From Xanthomonas prunicola (GTDB lineage Bacteria > Pseudomonadota > Gammaproteobacteria > Xanthomonadales > Xanthomonadaceae): a stretch of 64,000 nt of DNA. The stretch is taken from positions 1 to 64,000 of the forward strand of contig NZ_PHKV01000012.1 of the NCBI RefSeq assembly GCF_002846205.1. The letters run 5' to 3'. Within the stretch, counting starts at the first letter, position 1, and each line of letters starts with the position of its first letter. Positions 34,373 through 43,775 of the stretch are shown here, one piece after another. The position numbers and the translations under genes are program-made. The notes under the pieces were generated by a model, which saw nothing but the letters and a program-made list of their open reading frames with translations, made no database searches and had not been told where the DNA came from.

Positions 34373-35122
34373 TCAGATCCTGGGTTGAAGCATTGCAGCC
34401 ACGGCCTTGTGTGCCTGCTCGGTCAATTGTTGGCGATCCGGCGCATCCGGCCCGGTTACCGCGATCGGCGTACCGATCCGCACGCGGATGATGCCGGGGC
34501 GCACCCTGAACAGGCCATCGACCGGCAATACCTTGCCGCAGCCGTCCAGCGCCACCGGAACCACCTGCACGCCAGCATCGATAGCGGCCTGCAGTAGCCC
34601 GGCCTTGAATGGCAATAATGCGCCGGTGCGGCTGCGGGTGCCTTCGGGAAACAGACACAACTGTTTGCCCTCGCGCAACAGCGCGGCGGCCTGACGGCGC
34701 ACCAGCGCCCCCGCCCTGCGGCTGTCGCGGTCCAGAAACAGCATGCCGGTGGCGCGCGCATACCAGTTCACGAACGGCACCTTGAGCATTTCTTCCTTGA
34801 GCAAGAAGCGCAGCGGCACCGGCAGGGCATAGAACAGCGCGCAAATGTCGATGATCGACTGGTGGTTGCTCACGAACAGATAGTTCTTGGACCAATCCAC
34901 CCGCTCGCGCCCTTCCACGATGACCTTGGCGCCCGCACCGCGGAACAGCACCGGCGACCACATCCAGCCGCCCATGCGCAGCATCCGGTCGGCATCGCGC
35001 GTGATCGCCAGCAATACCAACGCGTAGACGATCCCGCCAGCGGTAAAGGCCAGCGTGAACGCCAATTGCAACAGGTTGAACACAGTCCACGCCAGGCGCG
35101 ACGGCATCCTTGCCAACGGCAT
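34373..35122 (-). CDS. 1-acyl-sn-glycerol-3-phosphate acyltransferase (PlsC-like)
   Basis: A 249-residue inner-membrane acyltransferase with one or two N-terminal helices. VSNHQSIIDI carries the NHX4D motif, and LFPEGTRSR and VPVALDGCGKVLP are the other conserved blocks. In aryl-polyene clusters a PlsC homologue probably joins the polyene to a glycerol- or sugar-based lipid. The ATG at 35122 is used. A GTG at 35149 would add nine residues, and both have similar weak upstream sites. The stop is 11 bases before the FabZ-like gene. Confidence 0.85.
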   Translation of the reverse strand: MPLARMPSRLAWTVFNLLQLAFTLAFTAGGIVYALVLLAITRDADRMLRMGGWMWSPVLFRGAGAKVIVEGRERVDWSKNYLFVSNHQSIIDICALFYALPVPLRFLLKEEMLKVPFVNWYARATGMLFLDRDSRRAGALVRRQAAALLREGKQLCLFPEGTRSRTGALLPFKAGLLQAAIDAGVQVVPVALDGCGKVLPVDGLFRVRPGIIRVRIGTPIAVTGPDAPDRQQLTEQAHKAVAAMLQPRI

Positions 35123-35175
35123 CTTTGTCTTGTCCCCGAAAATATGCACGTACGTCGCTACCCCTGGCCACGCAC

Positions 35176-35922
35176 TCAGCGCAGCAGATCGCGCCAGAAG
35201 TCCGGCCCGAGCCGCGCCATCTGACGCAAGAAGTCTGGCAGATTACGATAGGGACGCTGCGGAAACCAGCGGCCGCGCAATAGATATTCCCCAATGAAGA
35301 AGCCACCAATCACGCCATAGCAGAGCAGATTGGCGAACAACGAGGCGCGCGCGTCGCTGATCGGCAGCGGCGAGGCATCGCCCAACTGCGCCAGCACGCC
35401 GCTGGGTTCGGCGCACAGGCCCAGCACCAGATTCGCCAGGGTCAGGCCGCAGAGCAGCAGTGCCCAGGCCAGCGTGAGGCGGCGCGTGTAGCGGCGTTGC
35501 TCGGGGGTGATCGGCATGCCGGCCTGGCCGTACAGGCCTTCCACAATGCGCGTGATCAGCGGCGTGCGTCCGGCCCGCAGGCTGCGCCCGAAGAACCAGG
35601 CGACCCAACCGGTAAACACCACCGGCGGCGCCGCCAGCACCAACATCGCATACGGCGAATGCCACAACGCGCCCAGTCCGGCAAGGAGCAGCAGTGCCAG
35701 CGCCCAGGCCCAGGCCCGACGCGCAACCATCGGTTCGATCAACACCATCAGCACCAGCAAACCGCCGGCGACGACGGCCACCTCCGGGCGATGGCTGGCA
35801 TTGGCCCAATGGGCCAACGGCGAATACGCCACCGCCAGCAGAACGCCTAGCCCCAGCACCCACGCGGGTGCGTCGGGGGATTGCGCAGTCGGCAGATCAG
35901 ACGGTCTTGTTGGCTTGGACAT
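35176..35922 (-). CDS. COG4648 membrane protein of aryl-polyene clusters
   Basis: A 248-residue inner-membrane protein with about six hydrophobic helices. A loop contains GRSLRAGRTPLITRIVEGLYG and a C-terminal cytoplasmic stretch RWFPQRPYRNLPDFLRQM. This layout is the COG4648 (ApeG-like) protein found beside the ACP and PlsC genes of aryl-polyene clusters. Its role is unknown, and it is often mislabelled ketosynthase or gyrase. Its start overlaps the ACP stop by 26 bases. The ATG is at 35922. Confidence 0.8.
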   Translation of the reverse strand: MSKPTRPSDLPTAQSPDAPAWVLGLGVLLAVAYSPLAHWANASHRPEVAVVAGGLLVLMVLIEPMVARRAWAWALALLLLAGLGALWHSPYAMLVLAAPPVVFTGWVAWFFGRSLRAGRTPLITRIVEGLYGQAGMPITPEQRRYTRRLTLAWALLLCGLTLANLVLGLCAEPSGVLAQLGDASPLPISDARASLFANLLCYGVIGGFFIGEYLLRGRWFPQRPYRNLPDFLRQMARLGPDFWRDLLR

Positions 35923-36166
35923 GCGCCGACAATGCGCGCAGCGACGCGAAGATGCGACGGTTCTCGTCGTTGTCCGAACGCAGCTGGAAGCCGTAGCGCT
36001 TGCTGATCGCCAGCGCCAGTTCCAGCGCATCGATCGAGTCCAACCCCAGCCCGGTGTTGAACAACGGCGCCTCCGGATCGATGTCGGCGGGTTGGACGTC
36101 TTCCAGGTTCAGACTCTCGACCAGGAGTTCGGCCAGTTCACGTTCGGCAGCGGTTTGCGAGGACAT
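35897..36166 (-). CDS. xanC: Acyl carrier protein of the xanthomonadin cluster
   Basis: An 89-residue acidic carrier protein. LGLDSIDALEL holds the phosphopantetheine Ser44. It carries 3-hydroxybenzoate loaded by XanA2 and the growing polyene. The ATG at 36166 matches carrier-protein length; GGA lies about 12 bases upstream. It is the first gene of the nine-gene minus-strand operon, divergent from halogenase 2 across 267 bases that must hold both promoters. Other aryl-polyene clusters often have two carrier proteins, but only one is seen here. No phosphopantetheinyl transferase gene is nearby. The symbol xanC rests on position and product. Confidence 0.87.
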   Translation of the reverse strand: MSSQTAAERELAELLVESLNLEDVQPADIDPEAPLFNTGLGLDSIDALELALAISKRYGFQLRSDNDENRRIFASLRALSAHVQANKTV

Positions 36167-36433
36167 CCAGGATTTCCACAGGTCAGGGTCGGGCAACAAG
36201 AGTGAGAACAAGCGACGGCAGCGCGGGCGACCATCGGAGTGCGTGGGCGTCGCGCCGGACCGTAGTGTACGTTGCCGTCGCGGCCAATCCGAGCATCTGC
36301 CGCGCGGTCCGGCCGGCACCTGCACGTGCTGCCGGCGTTCTTCACACATGGACCGGCGGCCCGCAGGCTGTCTGGGCGGCCGAGCAGGCTATCATGACTG
36401 CATGACGCTCGCCCGCTGCAGGTTCGTTCCAGG

Positions 36434-37819
36434 ATGACTTCCAACGCTGTTCGCCACACGCCGACCGCCATGCCGGCAGCCGGGCCGGCTCCCGGACCGG
36501 AGTGTCCGGATGTCTTGATCGTCGGCGGCGGCCCGGCTGGCTGCGCTGCGGCCATCGCGCTTGCCGAGCTCGGCTGGTCCGTCACCCTGCTCGAGAAGGA
36601 GCAGCATCCGCGCTTTCATATCGGCGAATCGTTGCTGCCGATGAACATGCCGATTCTCGAACGCCTGGGCGTGCTCGAAGATGTGCGCGCCATCAGCGTG
36701 CTCAAGCGTGGCGCGGATTTTCCGAACGACAGCGGCGGCTACAACACGTTCCGTTTTTCGCACGCGCTCGATGCCAAGGCCGATTTCGCCTTCCAGGTGC
36801 CACGTGCGCAATTCGACCAGGTGCTGTTCCAGCGTGCGCGTGCGGTGGGCGTGGATGCACGCGAACAGGTCTGCATGGAGCAGGTCGTCTTCGACGGCGA
36901 ACAGCCCGTACTGCAGGCACGCACGGCAGATGGTGGCGTGCAGCACTTCCGCCCGCGCTATCTGCTTGATGCCAGCGGCCGCGATACCTTTCTGGGCACC
37001 CGCCTCAAGCTCAAACGTGCCAATGCCAAGCACCAATCGGCCGCGTTGTTCAGCCACTTCCGCGGCGTGACACGCCGCCCGGGCGAGGATGCCGGCAACA
37101 TCAGCATCTACCGGCATGCGCATGGCTGGATGTGGCTGATTCCCCTGCCGGACGACATCATGAGCGTGGGCGCAGTCTGCTACCCCGAGTACATGAAGAC
37201 CCGCAAGGGCGACAGCGAGGGCTTTTTGATGCGCACGCTGGCGCTCAATCCGGAGCTCAATGCGCGCATGCTCGGTGCAGAGCGCGTGGCACCGGTGCAT
37301 GCCACCGGCAATTACGCCTACGAATGCACGCGCATGGCCGGGCCGCGCTGGTTGATGCTGGGCGATGCCTACACCTTCGTCGACCCGATGTTCTCCTCCG
37401 GCGTGTTTTTGGCCATGCACAGCGCCGAGCGCGGCGCAGCAATGGTGGATGCCGCACTGCGCGCGCCACAGTCGGAAGCAAAACTGCAGCGCGCCTTACA
37501 ACGCGAACTGACGCGCGGCGTGGATGAATTCAAGTGGTTCATCTACCGCTTCACCTCGCCCACCATGCGCGCCTTGTTCGCACAGCCGCAAAATACCTGG
37601 CAGGTGGAACAGGCGGTGGTGGCGATGCTGGCCGGCGACGTGTTCGACAGCCCCAAAGTCCGCATCCGCCTGCGCGCCTTCCGCGCCCTGTACGCGCTCA
37701 CCACTTTGTCGATGATGCCGCGCGCCTGGCAGTCGTGGCGCCAGCGCCGACGCCAGGCCAAGCTTGGCTTCGAGGGCGACACCTTGCAACGCGACACGCA
37801 ACAACGAGACGCTCAATGA
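36434..37819 (+). CDS. Flavin-dependent halogenase 2 of the xanthomonadin cluster
   Basis: A 461-residue FAD enzyme. GGGPAGCAAA (31-40) binds FAD, WMWLIP (232-237) is the WxWxIP motif, and Lys91 in LKRGADF aligns with PrnA Lys79. LGDAYTFVDPMFSSGVFLAM follows the flavin loop. It is closer to carrier-protein-dependent phenolic halogenases (FADH-type, GxSLLPMN start) than halogenase 1. It is co-transcribed with xanB2 (ATGA overlap), so bromination of the hydroxybenzoyl starter while bound to ACP is a reasonable guess. The start is the ATG at 36434. Confidence 0.85.
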   Translation: MTSNAVRHTPTAMPAAGPAPGPECPDVLIVGGGPAGCAAAIALAELGWSVTLLEKEQHPRFHIGESLLPMNMPILERLGVLEDVRAISVLKRGADFPNDSGGYNTFRFSHALDAKADFAFQVPRAQFDQVLFQRARAVGVDAREQVCMEQVVFDGEQPVLQARTADGGVQHFRPRYLLDASGRDTFLGTRLKLKRANAKHQSAALFSHFRGVTRRPGEDAGNISIYRHAHGWMWLIPLPDDIMSVGAVCYPEYMKTRKGDSEGFLMRTLALNPELNARMLGAERVAPVHATGNYAYECTRMAGPRWLMLGDAYTFVDPMFSSGVFLAMHSAERGAAMVDAALRAPQSEAKLQRALQRELTRGVDEFKWFIYRFTSPTMRALFAQPQNTWQVEQAVVAMLAGDVFDSPKVRIRLRAFRALYALTTLSMMPRAWQSWRQRRRQAKLGFEGDTLQRDTQQRDAQ

Positions 37820-38823
37820 CCGCTTCCCAGGCCCAGACCACGCACGCCGTGCGCCATCACCGGCTGCAGGTCGACTATGTCGACCAGACCGACCCTGCCG
37901 TGCTGCTGGCCGACCCGCAGGTGCTGGCCGTATTCGGCTTCGGCACCGCGGCGCCGCGCCTGGACGACCCGCGCTACCTGCGCGTGCCGTTGCAGCCGTA
38001 TCAGGCCGAGGTGCTGGAGGTGTGGCGGACCGATGCGCCGGTGCGCAGCGGGCGCCATGGCAACATCGCCTGGTCCAGCGATGGGCACCTGCAGTTCGGC
38101 GTGATCGAGATCGACGAGCAGAATGTCGATATCGAAGAAGCCGCCGCAAGGGCGTATGCGGAAATCACCGCCTTCGTCAGCAACAGCCAGACGCCGCGGT
38201 TACTGCGGATCTGGAATTACCTCGACGCCATCACCCTGGGTAGCGGCGACCGCGAACGTTACCGGCAATTCTGCGTGGGCCGCGCACGCGGGTTGGGCGC
38301 ATTCGACACCGCGCAGTTGCCGGCCGCCACCGCGGTGGGCCGTTGCGACGCCGAGCGCATCATCCAGATCTACTGGCTGGCGGCCGCCAATGCCGGTACG
38401 CCGCTGGAAAACCCGCGCCAGGTCAGCGCCTACAACTACCCGCGCCAGTACGGCCCGCAACCGCCCAGCTTCGCCCGCGCCATGCTGCCGCCGGCCGGCA
38501 GCGACATGCCATTGCTGTTGTCAGGCACCGCTGCCGTGGTGGGCCACGCCTCGATGCACACCGGCCAGTTGCTGGCGCAGCTGGAAGAAACCTTTGCCAA
38601 CTTCGACGCGTTGCTCGGCGCCGCGCGCCAGCATGCAACTGCGCTGCCTGCGCAGTTCGGTGCTGGCACCCGCCTGAAAGTCTATGTGCGCGAGCGCGAC
38701 GACCTGCCCAAGGTTGCGCAAGCACTGGACGCCCGCTTCGGCGCTGCGGTCCCGCGCCTGCTGCTGCACGCGGTGATCTGCCGCGATGAGCTGGCAGTGG
38801 AGATCGATGGGGTGCATGGGTAA
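37816..38823 (+). CDS. xanB2: Chorismatase XanB2 (3-/4-hydroxybenzoate synthase)
   Basis: A 335-residue cytosolic chorismatase of the FkbO/Hyg5 fold. Typical stretches are GRHGNIAWSSDGHLQFGV, LLRIWNYLD and FCVGRARG, with VGHASMHTGQLLAQLEET and LLHAVICRDEL at the C-terminal end. In Xanthomonas the enzyme converts chorismate to both 3-hydroxybenzoate (xanthomonadin starter and signal) and 4-hydroxybenzoate (ubiquinone precursor). It is therefore needed for respiration as well as pigment. ATGA overlap with halogenase 2. The length matches published XanB2. Confidence 0.93.
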   Translation: MTASQAQTTHAVRHHRLQVDYVDQTDPAVLLADPQVLAVFGFGTAAPRLDDPRYLRVPLQPYQAEVLEVWRTDAPVRSGRHGNIAWSSDGHLQFGVIEIDEQNVDIEEAAARAYAEITAFVSNSQTPRLLRIWNYLDAITLGSGDRERYRQFCVGRARGLGAFDTAQLPAATAVGRCDAERIIQIYWLAAANAGTPLENPRQVSAYNYPRQYGPQPPSFARAMLPPAGSDMPLLLSGTAAVVGHASMHTGQLLAQLEETFANFDALLGAARQHATALPAQFGAGTRLKVYVRERDDLPKVAQALDARFGAAVPRLLLHAVICRDELAVEIDGVHG

Positions 38824-39153
38824 ACCTCCTTGCCGCGGAGGCCATCTGCGGCAGTCGGTTGAGCAGCAATGACTGAGCAGGCGATGCGGGAGGACGTGAC
38901 GTGGGAGTTTTTTGCGCCATGCGTCTCCAGCACAGCACCGAAGGCATCAGACAGTTGCTGACAAATGGTGGGACACCACTGCTTTTAAGCTGACGTCTCC
39001 CACACGGACTGAGCTGCCACGTTGAGGCAACGCTCAGTGCCCTGCGTCAAACACGCCTGCTTGCGCGTTTTTCGCGCGCTGTCTGCAGACAGTCAGCGCC
39101 AAACTGACCGTCACGTCATTCGCCTGACTGCTGCACGCACGCGCTTGGGTCGC
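38824..39153. other. Spacer between convergent xanB2 and xanA2
   Basis: This 330-base spacer has no gene I can recognise. Small inverted repeats occur (GTGGGACACCAC near 38968), followed within several bases by TTTT. That could be a weak plus-strand terminator for the halogenase-xanB2 transcript. Confidence 0.4.
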
Positions 39154-40497
39154 TCAGCCGTTGAGCAACCCAAGCACCACATCGCGCGGCAGTTTGCCGG
39201 TTTCGTTGCGTGGCAATGCGGCGACTTTGCGCAGGCGGCGCGGCAGAAAGACGGGATCCACGCTGACGCGCAGTGCGGCCAGCACCTGGGCTTCGTCCAG
39301 CGTGGGTGCGACCACCAGCGCGGCGATGCGGCCGACGGCCTGGCCGGGGTCGGGCGCGAGTTGCACGATGATGCCATCGACCACGCCGGGAATGGCGAGC
39401 AGGCGCCGAGTGAGATCGGCCAGCGATGCGCGTTTTCCGGCGATTTCCAGCAGATCGGCCTGACGGCCGCGCACCTGAAAACGGCCGTCGTCTGCCACGT
39501 CCATCATGTCGGCCAGCAACACCGGTGCGGCCAGATGCGGCGCATGCACCAGCGTGCCCGCAGCCTGCGTTTCCAACCGCACGCCGGGCAAGGGCGTCCA
39601 CGCCGCTTCCAATGCCGTGCGACGCACGGCGAACACGCACGTTTCGGTGGAGCCGAACATCTCGCGCACTTCACCGCCGAAACGCGCTTCGGCGGCAGCG
39701 GCAATTTCCGGCGCCAGCGGTGCAGTGGCCGACACGATGCCGGCCAGCGGCGGCAATGCCACACCCGATTCGACCAATGCACGCAGATGCACCGGCGTGG
39801 TCACCAAGACACGCGGCGCGGGAATATCGGCCAGCGCACGTGCCACATCGTCCGGAAAGAACGGCCGCCCGGCGTGCACTGCCAGGGTGGTCACCATCGG
39901 CAACAGCACCGACAACTCCATGCCATACATGTGCTGCGGCGGCACCGTGGCGACCACGTGCGGCACGGCGTCGGTGTGCGCCCACAGGCTTTCCAGCGCG
40001 ACCAGATCCTGGCGCGTGCTGGTCAGGAAACTGCCCCAGGTCTTCGGATTGGGTTGCGGACTGCCGGTGCTGCCGGAGGTGAAACCGATCGCCACCAGTG
40101 CATCGTCGGCCAGTTGCGGAATCGGGCCCTCGGCCTGCGGCAATTCGGCCGGCAGCTGCCAATACCGCGGCGGCGCGAGCTCCAACTCCAGATCGCCCAG
40201 GCAATACGCGTCGACGTGGCGCGCCTGCACTTCGCCCACTACGGCGGGTGCGCGCGACGATGGCAGCAGCGACACCTGACCGCGCAGCGCACACGCATAG
40301 AACGCCACCATGAAACGGTAGCGGTCCTCGCACAGATTCACCGCGTGACTGCCCGCGGGCAGCTGCTGCGCCAGACCGTGCACATGCGCGATGAAGGTGG
40401 CCAGATCGACTGACTGCCCCGCGCGCCAGGCCAGCGGCCGGTCCAGCGCACCAACAGCCATCGGATGGGAAATAGCGGGAGCGGGCTGGCTGGACAT
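39154..40497 (-). CDS. xanA2: 3-hydroxybenzoate:ACP ligase (AMP-binding) XanA2
   Basis: A 447-residue adenylate-forming enzyme. The P-loop FTSGSTGSPQPNPK, MFGSTETCVF (the GxTE-type motif) and the C-terminal NETGKLPRD with the catalytic lysine identify the family. It activates 3-hydroxybenzoate made by XanB2 and transfers it to ACP, providing the aryl head. The start is the ATG at 40497; a longer open frame beyond it is arginine-rich and not conserved in the family. It faces xanB2 and diverges from the S9 peptidase gene. The name follows published pig-cluster nomenclature by product and position. Confidence 0.85.
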   Translation of the reverse strand: MSSQPAPAISHPMAVGALDRPLAWRAGQSVDLATFIAHVHGLAQQLPAGSHAVNLCEDRYRFMVAFYACALRGQVSLLPSSRAPAVVGEVQARHVDAYCLGDLELELAPPRYWQLPAELPQAEGPIPQLADDALVAIGFTSGSTGSPQPNPKTWGSFLTSTRQDLVALESLWAHTDAVPHVVATVPPQHMYGMELSVLLPMVTTLAVHAGRPFFPDDVARALADIPAPRVLVTTPVHLRALVESGVALPPLAGIVSATAPLAPEIAAAAEARFGGEVREMFGSTETCVFAVRRTALEAAWTPLPGVRLETQAAGTLVHAPHLAAPVLLADMMDVADDGRFQVRGRQADLLEIAGKRASLADLTRRLLAIPGVVDGIIVQLAPDPGQAVGRIAALVVAPTLDEAQVLAALRVSVDPVFLPRRLRKVAALPRNETGKLPRDVVLGLLNG

Positions 40498-41093
40498 GAA
40501 AACCGACGGTCGCAAAAGCGCGCTAGCTTGGCCGCCACCCGCGCTGCTGGCAAGTCGGGAGGTTCCCTCTGCGGCAAGCCGCGTTGATCGACCCGAGCGC
40601 GTGCTATGCCGATGGCTTGCGCAATTGCGTGCGCGGCGCGTGCCTTGTGCGGTACGGCACATCCTCTGCTCGCCGGTCGGGATCCTGCATCGGCGTGGCA
40701 GCGCCAGGCGCTGCGATGCGTCGATTCGCTTCGGGCGTGGACGGCTGTGGTGCGATACCTCTGCACAGGTACGTTTGCCATATTCCTGCGACAGTTCCCC
40801 CGGATTGGTCTGCGCTTGTGCCAGCCCGGCACGCACGCATGGCGTCGCCAGCCCAGTAGAGTTGAGGAGTTCATTTTTTCGCTGTCGTCTCGCGCCTGGC
40901 TGATGCCACGCGCCGCTGTCGCCTGCAGCTGCGTGCCTTGCGCAGCGCTCGACCTGGTCGCGGCCGCTAATCGCGAGAAATTGGTTGTTGGCTCGCGCTG
41001 CCTGCAGCCACGCACGTATGACCTGTGGCCCAGGCCCGCCACGGAGGCGAACTGCTAGGCTTGCGCGCTCTCCTTTGCGTCCAGCCGTGTCCG
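40498..41093. other. Divergent region between xanA2 and the S9 peptidase
   Basis: A gap of about 600 bases that must hold the promoters of xanA2 (minus) and the peptidase gene (plus). Frames are open on both strands but carry arginine- and cysteine-rich composition with no plausible start or family. I see no clear regulatory motif. Confidence 0.45.
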
Positions 41094-43463
41094 ATGCCCA
41101 GATTGTTGCCGTTGACCCTTCTGCTGCTGGCCGTCACTGTGCATGCGCAGTCTGCCGCCCCACTCACCATCGAACAGGCGATGGCCGATCCGGACTGGAT
41201 CGGGCCGTCGGTGGACCAGGCCTGGTGGCAATGGGACGGCAAACAGGTGCAATACCTGCTCAAGCGCAACGGCAGCCCGGTCCGCGACACCTATCGCCAG
41301 AGCACTGGCGGCGGCACTGCCGAACGTGTGGCCGACTCCGCGCGCGCCGGCCTGGATGCGGCAAACCCCAGTTACGACGCCACCCGTCAGCGCATGTTGT
41401 TCGCGCGTAATGGCGACATCTTCCTGCGCGATCTGCGCTCGGGCGCGCTGACTCAGCTGACCCGCAGCAACGAGATCGAATCGCGTCCGCAGTTCGCTAG
41501 CGACGGCGGTGCGATCTGGCGCGCGGGCAACAACTGGTACCACTGGCGTGCCGATGGCGGCACCGCGCAGGTCGCGGTGGTCAAGGCCGAGCGCGACCCC
41601 AACGCCGCCCCCAAGGCCGATGTGCTGCGCGAGCAGCAACTGGCCACGCTGGCGACCTTGCGCCGCGACAAGGAGCAACGCGACGCGCTGCGCACGCAGG
41701 AAGACGCCTGGCGACGCGCCGATACCACGCGTGCGGCAGCGCCGGTGTATCTGGGCGATGAGGTGGAGATCGTCGACAGCGCGTTGTCGCCGGACGGCCG
41801 TCATCTGCTGGTGGTGACCCAGGCCAAGAACGCCGAAGAAGGCCAGGCCGGCAAGATGCCTAAATACGTGACCGAATCCGGTTACGAAGAATTCCAGGAA
41901 GTGCGCACCCGCGTCGGCCGCAATGCACCGGTGGCGCATGCGCTGTGGCTGGTGGATGTCAGTGCCGGCACGGCCAAGTCGCTGTCCTTCGACCCCCTGC
42001 CGGGCATTGCCACCGACCCGCTGGCGGCCTTGCGCAAGGCCGCCAAGCGCGACGCACTCAAGGGCAACCGCGCGGTACGTGTGGAAAGCGATGGCGACGG
42101 CAGCGGGCCGGCGGTGCACTGGAGCGAGGACGGCCGCAACGTGGCGGTGGAAATTCGTGCGGTGGACAACAAGGACCGCTGGATCGCCAGCGTGGACCTG
42201 GACAAGGCCACGCTGCAGCCGCGTCACCGCCTGAGCGATAGCGCCTGGATCAACTGGGAGTTCAACGATTTCGGCTGGCTGCCCGACAACCGCACGCTGT
42301 GGCTGCTCTCGGAAGAATCCGGCTATTCGCAGCTGTACACCGTGGAAGGCAACGGCAAACCGCGCCAGCGCACGCGCGGCAAGTGGGAGGTGTCGATGCC
42401 GGTGCCCAGCGCCGATGGCAACGGCATGTTCTTCCTGTGCAACCAGAAATGGCCGGGCGATTACGAGGTCTGCAAGCTCGACCTGCGCAACGACCAGCTC
42501 ACCGAAGTGACTGCATTGAACGGCGTGGAAGGCTTCAGCCTGTCGCCGAACGGGCAGCAGTTGCTGGTGAGTTACTCGGGCAGTTACCTGCCGCCGCAGC
42601 TGGCGGTGGTACCGGCCACCGGTGGCCAGGCCAGCGTGCTCACCGACACGCGCACGCCCGCATTCAAGGCGCAGCCGTGGATTGCGCCGCAGTACGTGCA
42701 AGTGCCGTCCAAACATGGCGCCGGCACGGTCTGGGGCAAGTATTACGGGCCGACCAATCCCGAGCCGGGCAAGCAGTATCCGATCGTGATGTTCGTGCAC
42801 GGCGCCGGGTACCTGCAGAACGTCTCCGAGCGCTACACGCCGTATTTCCGCGAGCAGATGTTCCACAACCTGCTGGTGCAGCAGGGCTACATCGTGTTGG
42901 ATCTGGACTACCGCGCCTCCGAAGGCTACGGCCGCGATTGGCGCACCGCGATCTATCGCAACATGGGCCACCCGGAGCTGGACGATTATCTGGACGGGTT
43001 GGACTGGCTGGTCTCCACCAAGCAGGGCGATCGCTCACGCGTCGGCATCTATGGCGGCTCGTACGGCGGCTTCATGACGTATATGGCGCTGTTCCGCAGC
43101 CCCGGCACCTTCAAGGCCGGCGCGGCGCTGCGACCGGTCGGCGACTGGATGCAGTACAACCACGAGTACACCTCCAACATCCTCAACACGCCCGAGCTCG
43201 ATCCGGAGGCCTACAAGACCTCTTCGCCGATCAACTACGCCGAGGGCTTGCGCGACCATCTGCTGATCGCCCACGGCATGATCGACGACAACGTGTTCTT
43301 CAAGGACTCGGTCGACATGACGCAGAAATTGATGGAGCTGCACAAGGACAACTGGCAGGTAGCGCCGTACCCATTGGAACGCCACGGCTTTACACGTGCC
43401 GATTCGTGGCTGGACGAGTACAAGCGCATCCTCAAGCTGTTCAACGAGCAAGTGAAGCCTTAA
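41094..43463 (+). CDS. Prolyl oligopeptidase family S9 (dipeptidyl-peptidase-IV-like), exported
   Basis: A 789-residue peptidase with a signal peptide (MPRLLPLTLLLLAVTVHAQ). Residues about 30-500 form the beta-propeller, and the alpha/beta-hydrolase domain follows. The triad is Ser656 (YGGSYGG), Asp731 (GMIDDNV) and His764 (ERHGF), with DPP-IV-like spacing. It should cleave dipeptides or oligopeptides in the periplasm for nutrient use. The ATG at 41094 is chosen because it gives a clean signal peptide; an ATG 69 bases earlier does not. A single-gene unit. Confidence 0.92.
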   Translation: MPRLLPLTLLLLAVTVHAQSAAPLTIEQAMADPDWIGPSVDQAWWQWDGKQVQYLLKRNGSPVRDTYRQSTGGGTAERVADSARAGLDAANPSYDATRQRMLFARNGDIFLRDLRSGALTQLTRSNEIESRPQFASDGGAIWRAGNNWYHWRADGGTAQVAVVKAERDPNAAPKADVLREQQLATLATLRRDKEQRDALRTQEDAWRRADTTRAAAPVYLGDEVEIVDSALSPDGRHLLVVTQAKNAEEGQAGKMPKYVTESGYEEFQEVRTRVGRNAPVAHALWLVDVSAGTAKSLSFDPLPGIATDPLAALRKAAKRDALKGNRAVRVESDGDGSGPAVHWSEDGRNVAVEIRAVDNKDRWIASVDLDKATLQPRHRLSDSAWINWEFNDFGWLPDNRTLWLLSEESGYSQLYTVEGNGKPRQRTRGKWEVSMPVPSADGNGMFFLCNQKWPGDYEVCKLDLRNDQLTEVTALNGVEGFSLSPNGQQLLVSYSGSYLPPQLAVVPATGGQASVLTDTRTPAFKAQPWIAPQYVQVPSKHGAGTVWGKYYGPTNPEPGKQYPIVMFVHGAGYLQNVSERYTPYFREQMFHNLLVQQGYIVLDLDYRASEGYGRDWRTAIYRNMGHPELDDYLDGLDWLVSTKQGDRSRVGIYGGSYGGFMTYMALFRSPGTFKAGAALRPVGDWMQYNHEYTSNILNTPELDPEAYKTSSPINYAEGLRDHLLIAHGMIDDNVFFKDSVDMTQKLMELHKDNWQVAPYPLERHGFTRADSWLDEYKRILKLFNEQVKP

Positions 43464-43775
43464 ACCCGGTGAAACGGCGCGTGTCGGCTCCCAGATGGAT
43501 GTGGGCCACACGCGCAGCGCTCAGGCGTTGCACGTGTCCGTCGCCGCGGCTGCGCAATCAGGAACAGAGCCCGCAGCGACACGACACGCAAGCCAACGCA
43601 CGCAGCTTGGTTGCTCTGCACTCACCTGTTGCTACGCAAGTGGCTCTAAGCTTGGGGCAGGATCGGTAACGCGCCATTGCTGCGCGTGCGCCGCTGCATC
43701 GGTCCGCCACATGACCGGTGCGCCGCCGGCATGGCGGCGCTTCCACTCACCACTGGCGCAGGGAAGGGACACGCG
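43464..43775. other. Intergenic region after the S9 peptidase
   Basis: About 312 bases with no recognisable gene. A purine-rich site (GGGAAGGG) about ten bases before ATG 43776 marks the next gene. No RNA structure was identified. Confidence 0.4.
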
